A stretch of DNA of 8,578 nucleotides from 2-01-FULL-45-10 sp964433975 (GTDB lineage Bacteria; Omnitrophota; Gorgyraeia; 2-01-FULL-45-10): the NCBI GenBank assembly GCA_964433975.1, contig CAYSSS010000068.1, positions 1 to 8,578 of the forward strand, in the 5' to 3' direction. The notes beneath the pieces are model-generated. The model made no database searches. It was given only the letters and a program-made list of their open reading frames with translations, and had not been told where the DNA came from. Of the stretch, positions 5,568 through 8,578 are shown piece after piece. The position numbers and the translations under genes were made by a program. Within the stretch, counting starts at the first letter, position 1; each line of letters begins with the position of its first letter.

Positions 5568-6443
5568 TTATTCCCAATATAAACCCTTCTTCTGAATTTC
5601 CCCGTAGAGGCGTTTGTCTAAATCAAAATTGCTCCCGAAACCCGATGTTAATACCGTGCGGTATCTACGCCCGATATACTCATATTCGTTAAATCCGCTA
5701 TATTCCAACAAATAGTGCGGGATCCGCGCGGTTCTACCCAATATATGGAACACCGCGGTAAAGAAAGTGCACATCTCACGCTGGCCGGAACCCGCGGGGC
5801 CACCAATGCCAATCACCTCTTTATCATCGCCATTCCTTCGAATAAAAAAACTTTCAACAGGATTACGATAATCAAATCTGTGCTCATCTCCGTTTTTCCA
5901 ATACAGATTGGAGCGTCGGTGATATTCCATGCAAACGCGTTTCTTTGTCCAGCGTGCCAGATTGAAGAATTTCTTACGGCGTAATATCTTTATTGCCTGC
6001 GGGCGATAATGCATATTCATAATATGCTCATCAATGTCCTTAATCCCGCCTCGCGCTTTGGCAGGACGATACCGTTCTAAGTAGGCAGCATATTCATTCT
6101 GTTCGACAAGATGCTTAAATATCCACTCATCCAGCCGCGAGCAGATTTCTTCTCTTGAAATATGCCAATATTTTTTCTTTCGCCAGGTGGATGGATCTGG
6201 ATAATCGATTCGTATATGAATGGCCTCCAGATCTTTCGCATAGGGCTTAAGCGCCGCAACGCCTTCGTTTATGGTCGCCTTAAGATGTCCGGAACGGTAA
6301 ACCAAATTCTGCAAAAGTTTCGCGGGAATCCTCTGCGCCAACGCGACCTTTACGCACTCAAGTTCATACAGCCGCTTAAACTCTTTGTCTTTCAACCTCT
6401 CTTCTAAACCTATGTCAACATTCTCTAATTTTATTTTCTTCAT
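5568..6443 (-). CDS. Uncharacterised 291-residue protein, tryptophan- and arginine-rich
   Basis: I do not recognise this family. Residues ~8-40 (GLEERLKDKEFKRLYELE, then VKVALAQRIP) resemble the N-terminal helix that precedes the helix-turn-helix in HigA-type antitoxins, but no HTH follows. Residues ~75-200 are basic and aromatic (STWRKKKYWHIS, ILRRKKFFNLARWTKKR), which suggests nucleic-acid contact. Near 212-223 is GIGGPAGSGQRE, which looks like a P-loop but lacks the Lys-Ser/Thr. It is followed by C225 in EMCTFFTAVFHILGRTARIPHYLLEY, which loosely recalls a transglutaminase-like Cys helix; I see no matching His-Asp. The ATG directly follows the upstream TAA (TAAATG), so translation is coupled. 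There are no signal peptide or membrane segments. Its reading frame is intact and it sits inside the operon, so it is very likely a real gene. Confidence 0.85.
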   Translation of the reverse strand: MKKIKLENVDIGLEERLKDKEFKRLYELECVKVALAQRIPAKLLQNLVYRSGHLKATINEGVAALKPYAKDLEAIHIRIDYPDPSTWRKKKYWHISREEICSRLDEWIFKHLVEQNEYAAYLERYRPAKARGGIKDIDEHIMNMHYRPQAIKILRRKKFFNLARWTKKRVCMEYHRRSNLYWKNGDEHRFDYRNPVESFFIRRNGDDKEVIGIGGPAGSGQREMCTFFTAVFHILGRTARIPHYLLEYSGFNEYEYIGRRYRTVLTSGFGSNFDLDKRLYGEIQKKGLYWE

Positions 6444-7040
6444 TTATTTATTGCAGTCAGGAAGGATCCCGCAGCACCTTTTGTATTTCTTATTGCTTCC
6501 GCATGGACAGGGTTCATTCTTTCCTATTTTTCTGCCATACTTATTTTTTTCCTCGCTCCTCACGGTTTGCTTCTCCCTGATAGCCTGCTTAAACATTTTA
6601 TAATGATTCTTAAGTGTTTCGATGTAGACTTGGGTCAAAGTTTGCTCAAATATTTTCAAAAATGCCGGCGCTAAATCAGACTGAAAATTTAAGATGTCCA
6701 GCGCCGCGCCTGCGGCATACTTGGCGTTTTCATCATTACCATACATGAATTCTTTATAAAATTCTACACTTTCCCATCCATAATTTATAGTCGCCAATAT
6801 ATTGTTAGGCGCGTCTTTTGATATTACGTTTATCATTACTCTGCGGCAATCGCAATCCGGATCATCGCAATAAGAGTCCAAAAGCAAATATTGACCGTCC
6901 GGTATATCACTCCTCTTTTTAGCAATTACACGTAACGCCTCTTTCAAGGCCAAATCGGGAAATTCGCTGCTAAAAGATACCATCGACGCGGATTGTATAC
7001 TCTTCATTATGCGATCACGTTTCATCATTCTCAATCTCAT
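6444..7040 (-). CDS. SEC-C motif zinc-binding protein
   Basis: With the chosen start the product is 198 residues. Near 57-65, YCDDPDCDCRR offers a first cysteine cluster that is typical of stand-alone SEC-C proteins. A mostly helical middle follows, with the conserved-looking ILATINYGWESVEFY. The C-terminus (173-191) is the SEC-C motif GKNEPCPCGSNKKYKRCCG with C178, C180, C189 and C190, the zinc site known from the SecA tail. In SecA it binds SecB and ribosomes; in small proteins its role is mostly unknown. I chose the ATG at 7038-7040 because it overlaps the upstream TGA (TGATG), typical of coupling. In-frame ATGs at 7028, 7025 and 7007 are alternatives, and the frame also extends upstream to 7109. 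SEC-C and pRiA4b ORF-3 domains are often neighbours or fused, which fits the next gene upstream. Confidence 0.88.
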   Translation of the reverse strand: MRLRMMKRDRIMKSIQSASMVSFSSEFPDLALKEALRVIAKKRSDIPDGQYLLLDSYCDDPDCDCRRVMINVISKDAPNNILATINYGWESVEFYKEFMYGNDENAKYAAGAALDILNFQSDLAPAFLKIFEQTLTQVYIETLKNHYKMFKQAIREKQTVRSEEKNKYGRKIGKNEPCPCGSNKKYKRCCGILPDCNK

Positions 7041-7723
7041 CAAGAGCAAGGCGGATATTGTAACGGCGCCTTCCCGACACTCTCCAATATCACCGGCTTT
7101 AAATCCCATTTTTCAGCGCTTCGTATCTCTTTTAGCTCCACGTTAAACTGCCAACCATCACCGTAATCAAAAAGGAAGATCAATTTTTCGCCTATATGCT
7201 TGAATGCCTGAGATATTTTTACCTTCTTAACGCCTTTTACCGCGCCGCCGGTAGGCTCTTCGCCGATATCCACAAATAACTCAAACGCTTTCTTGCAATT
7301 TTTTCTATCTTTCAAGGTATCGTAAAATCCAAAACAGTGGTCAAAGTAAAACCCGAACGCCTGTGTTATGACCTTGGCGAAATTATAAAGACTTTTTGTT
7401 CCTGCAATTTGTATCTTACGAATAATCCTCTTTTTGTCCGTACCTTTTTCGTCTCCATAAAGCCAGATATTAAAAATGTAGCGCTCAAGAGTGTATTTTG
7501 GCGTCTTTTTTGAACTTTCGCCGCAACCCTCTAAAGCCCGCGCAACCTTATGCCCACAGGCAGCGCAAAATCCCCGTAGGACCACAAGCCCACGATCAAG
7601 GTCCACACTGTAATCGCACATAGTCGCCGCACCTCTGCAATCCGGGCACCAAACATTGCTCAGAATCTTATTTCTACCATCAGCGGGTAGCCCCATCCAT
7701 ATCTTTAACGCTTCTTTCGCCAT
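7040..7723 (-). CDS. Zinc-ribbon plus pRiA4b ORF-3-like (IS1096 TnpR passenger family) protein
   Basis: The product is 227 residues from the ATG at 7721-7723, which has AAAGGAATAGGA just upstream. A GTG start at 7804 would add 27 residues encoded by low-complexity AG-rich repeat DNA, so I reject it. Residues 25-57 form a zinc ribbon with C26/C29 and C53/C56 (WCPDC, FCAACG). Residues ~81-222 match the pRiA4b ORF-3 family: SLYNFAKVITQAFGFYFDH near 111-129 and the diagnostic LFDYGDGWQFNVEL at 184-197. It ends with PVILESVGKAPLQYP, which resembles natural C-termini of the family, so no frameshift is needed despite the overlap with the next gene. Family members are common on plasmids and islands; their molecular function is unknown. 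It is the first gene of the presumed operon. Confidence 0.85.
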   Translation of the reverse strand: MAKEALKIWMGLPADGRNKILSNVWCPDCRGAATMCDYSVDLDRGLVVLRGFCAACGHKVARALEGCGESSKKTPKYTLERYIFNIWLYGDEKGTDKKRIIRKIQIAGTKSLYNFAKVITQAFGFYFDHCFGFYDTLKDRKNCKKAFELFVDIGEEPTGGAVKGVKKVKISQAFKHIGEKLIFLFDYGDGWQFNVELKEIRSAEKWDLKPVILESVGKAPLQYPPCS

Positions 7724-7872
7724 TCCTATTCCTTTATTATGTCCTCTTTGAGTCCTTTGTGTCTGCTCTTGACTGAAGACGCACACGCCAACCAATCGCC
7801 ACAATCGCCAACTTCTGGCTCGTTTGGCGCGTTTATGGCGTCTTTATGCCCCTTTAGCATTCCCCTTTATTC

Positions 7873-7911
7873 GTGCCATGTTATGTGCCATATTTTAACT
7901 TTATGCGCCAT
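7873..7911. repeat. Degenerate GTGCCAT repeats downstream of the right-hand AlbA_2/GHKL gene
   Basis: GTGCCAT occurs at 7873-7879 and 7885-7891, with GCGCCAT at 7905-7911. On the minus strand these are ATGGCAC/ATGGCGC words just beyond the TAA of the partial gene. In frame past that stop the DNA reads CLEVWRIKLKYGT, which recalls the WHDYGTIMARL reading behind the left-hand paralogue. Confidence 0.6.
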
Positions 7912-7920
7912 ACTTCTAAA
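7892..7920 (-). promoter_or_regulatory. Possible operon promoter
   Basis: On the minus strand TTTAGA (7920-7915) and TAAAAT (7897-7892) are spaced by 17 bp, matching a sigma-70 promoter at 4 of 6 and 5 of 6 positions. It would start transcription about 160 bp before the first operon gene. The surrounding DNA is AT-rich and repetitive, so chance matches are likely. Readthrough from the upstream gene is the alternative. Confidence 0.22.
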
Positions 7921-7922
7921 CA

Positions 7923-8576
7923 TTATATTTTTTGAACTTCCCAATGCCCGCCTTTATCGGGACCGACACGCTTAAGCAACCCTTTTTTCTTCAACTGGCT
8001 AATATTCTTATCTATAGCCGTAGTGCTTATGCCCACCTTATCTGATAATTCTTTCTTTGATACATATGGGTTCTTTTTGATGAGGTCGAGAATCTTGCGT
8101 TGACTTTCTACCAACCCTTCTACCAACCCTTCTACCAACCCTTCACCTTCCTCCCATTTAGGACGATAGAAAACCACGACAAAACCAGTCTTAATCCGCT
8201 TGAACTCGACCTTGACCCCAAAAGCAATGCAGTCATCATGAATACGCTTGATGCCGCTTCCCCAGCGCTCGATATCCTTGGACTTATACATAGTCTCGGC
8301 AATCAACGGATTCCGCAAAATCGACTTTTCATCTCCGGTGAAGAAATCCTCCGGATTGATTTCTTTAGGAAAAAGTCCGGGATTATAGATTTCAACGCGA
8401 TCCTTGAATATCGCTACCTCATTGCCTTTGGGATTGGAATAATCCCTGTGGCACAAAGAATTGCCCACGGCTTCACGGATCGCTTCAACCGGGATTTCAG
8501 GAATTTCCTTGCGGGGCCCGGACTTGATTTCAGCCCGCCATTTAATATTGCCGTTGACATAGACCTCGGCCTGTTG
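7923..8576 (-). CDS. Partial AlbA_2-family GHKL ATPase / winged-helix protein (5' end outside window)
   Basis: The frame runs open off the right edge; 217 residues are visible. It starts with QQAEVYVNGNIKWRAEIKSG and continues into the ATPase N box EAIREAVGNSLCHRDY (residues ~31-46), then DRVEIYNPGLFP, RNPLIAETMY and the glycine-rich ERWGSGIKRI. A flexible linker GEGLVEGLVEGLVES follows, then a winged helix (QRKILDLIKKNPYVSKKELSDKVGISTTAIDKNISQLKKKGLLKR) and the end HWEVQKI. The AlbA_2 domain would lie upstream of the window. An internal GTG at 8468 is not the true start because homology continues through it. It is a diverged paralogue of the gene at the left end of the operon (shared HRDY, NPG, RNP, IERWG motifs) in the same orientation. 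Confidence 0.88.
   Translation of the reverse strand, partial: QQAEVYVNGNIKWRAEIKSGPRKEIPEIPVEAIREAVGNSLCHRDYSNPKGNEVAIFKDRVEIYNPGLFPKEINPEDFFTGDEKSILRNPLIAETMYKSKDIERWGSGIKRIHDDCIAFGVKVEFKRIKTGFVVVFYRPKWEEGEGLVEGLVEGLVESQRKILDLIKKNPYVSKKELSDKVGISTTAIDKNISQLKKKGLLKRVGPDKGGHWEVQKI
8106..8141 (-). repeat. In-frame 12-bp tandem repeat encoding a GLVE linker
   Basis: TTCTACCAACCC is repeated exactly three times (8106-8117, 8118-8129, 8130-8141). On the coding strand GGGTTGGTAGAA encodes Gly-Leu-Val-Glu, giving GLVEGLVEGLVE between the ATPase and the winged helix. The copies are identical at every base, including third codon positions, so the array is recent or kept uniform by slippage or conversion. 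A 12-bp unit changes linker length without shifting frame. Confidence 0.9.
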
Positions 8577-8578
8577 AC

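Larger units (their letters stand above)
7724..7922. other. Gene-free spacer built from short degenerate repeats
   Basis: The 199-bp gap between the partial right-hand gene and the operon holds no credible gene. Its operon side (7736-7775) is an AG/CT-biased micro-repeat; on the minus strand it reads GACACAAAGGACTCAAAG followed by AGGACATAAT. A 9-bp tandem duplication CAATCGCCA lies at 7793-7801 and 7802-7810. The middle is strewn with GGCG, GCC and GCCAT words. The far side carries three GTGCCAT/GCGCCAT copies. It looks like decayed repeat DNA, and it must also carry the operon promoter unless the operon is read through from the right-hand gene. Confidence 0.6.

Noticed and set aside
5775..5815. 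P-loop ATPase call for the 291-residue protein based on GGPAGSGQRE
   Set aside because: The essential Lys-Ser/Thr is missing and no Walker B or upstream strand fits, so this is only a look-alike. A transglutaminase reading was also dropped for lack of His and Asp.
7040..7109. Possible frameshift joining the pRiA4b ORF-3-like gene and the SEC-C gene into one protein
   Set aside because: The first protein ends with a normal-looking family C-terminus (ESVGKAPLQYP) and the second has an ATG overlapping the stop, so two coupled genes explain the data better.
8506..8519. TCCTTGCGGG match to the 3' part of the tRNA as a second attachment site
   Set aside because: It is only 10 bp plus a gapped GCCC, lies inside a conserved coding region in the opposite orientation, and is expected about once by chance.

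Overview
The window is bacterial and gene-dense, with about 43-45% G+C by eye. All confidently called genes are on the minus strand. The encoded proteins, Shine-Dalgarno sites of GGAG type, a tRNA-Ile2 gene and use of TAA, TGA and TAG as ordinary stops indicate a bacterium with the standard code. Dispersed palindromes (GGGTCAGACCC, CCCTGAGCCTGTCGAA) and AG-rich micro-repeats resemble those of repeat-laden uncultured phyla. Omnitrophota or a similar lineage is my guess; the sequence does not prove it.

Left end (1-665): a probable 3' end of a membrane-protein gene on the plus strand, then a repeat block with two REP-like hairpins, then a tRNA-Ile2 (CAT anticodon) gene on the minus strand. Behind the tRNA 5' end is a short stretch whose minus-strand translation looks like a decayed tyrosine recombinase, followed by an 11-bp tandem repeat.

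Middle (666-7723): read in the direction of transcription (right to left), a tightly packed operon encodes (1) a zinc-ribbon plus pRiA4b ORF-3-like protein, (2) a SEC-C zinc-binding protein, (3) a 291-residue protein I do not recognise, (4) a P-loop kinase-like NTPase, (5) an 801-residue archaeo-eukaryotic primase (AEP) plus superfamily 2 helicase fusion of the TOTE conflict-system type, and (6) a small sigma-70 region-2 protein without region 4. Spacing is a 1-bp overlap, 0, 6, 3 and 21 bp, so translational coupling is likely. After a 117-bp gap comes an AlbA_2 / GHKL ATPase / winged-helix protein, probably with its own promoter.

Right end (7923-8578): a second, 5'-truncated member of the same AlbA_2/GHKL/winged-helix family. 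The operon is therefore bracketed by two paralogues in the same orientation. Each is followed just past its stop by decayed tandem repeats of an ATGGCAC-type unit.

The region reads as an accessory island. A primase-helicase conflict protein sits with an NTPase, two zinc-binding proteins and a sigma-like protein, next to a tRNA gene and a possible integrase relic. A defence or selfish-element role follows from the helicase family; how the parts cooperate is inference. The best candidates for something new are the accessory gene set around the primase-helicase, the sigma region-2 fragment in the helicase's own frame behind a single TAG, and the frame-rotating repeats behind both AlbA_2 genes.
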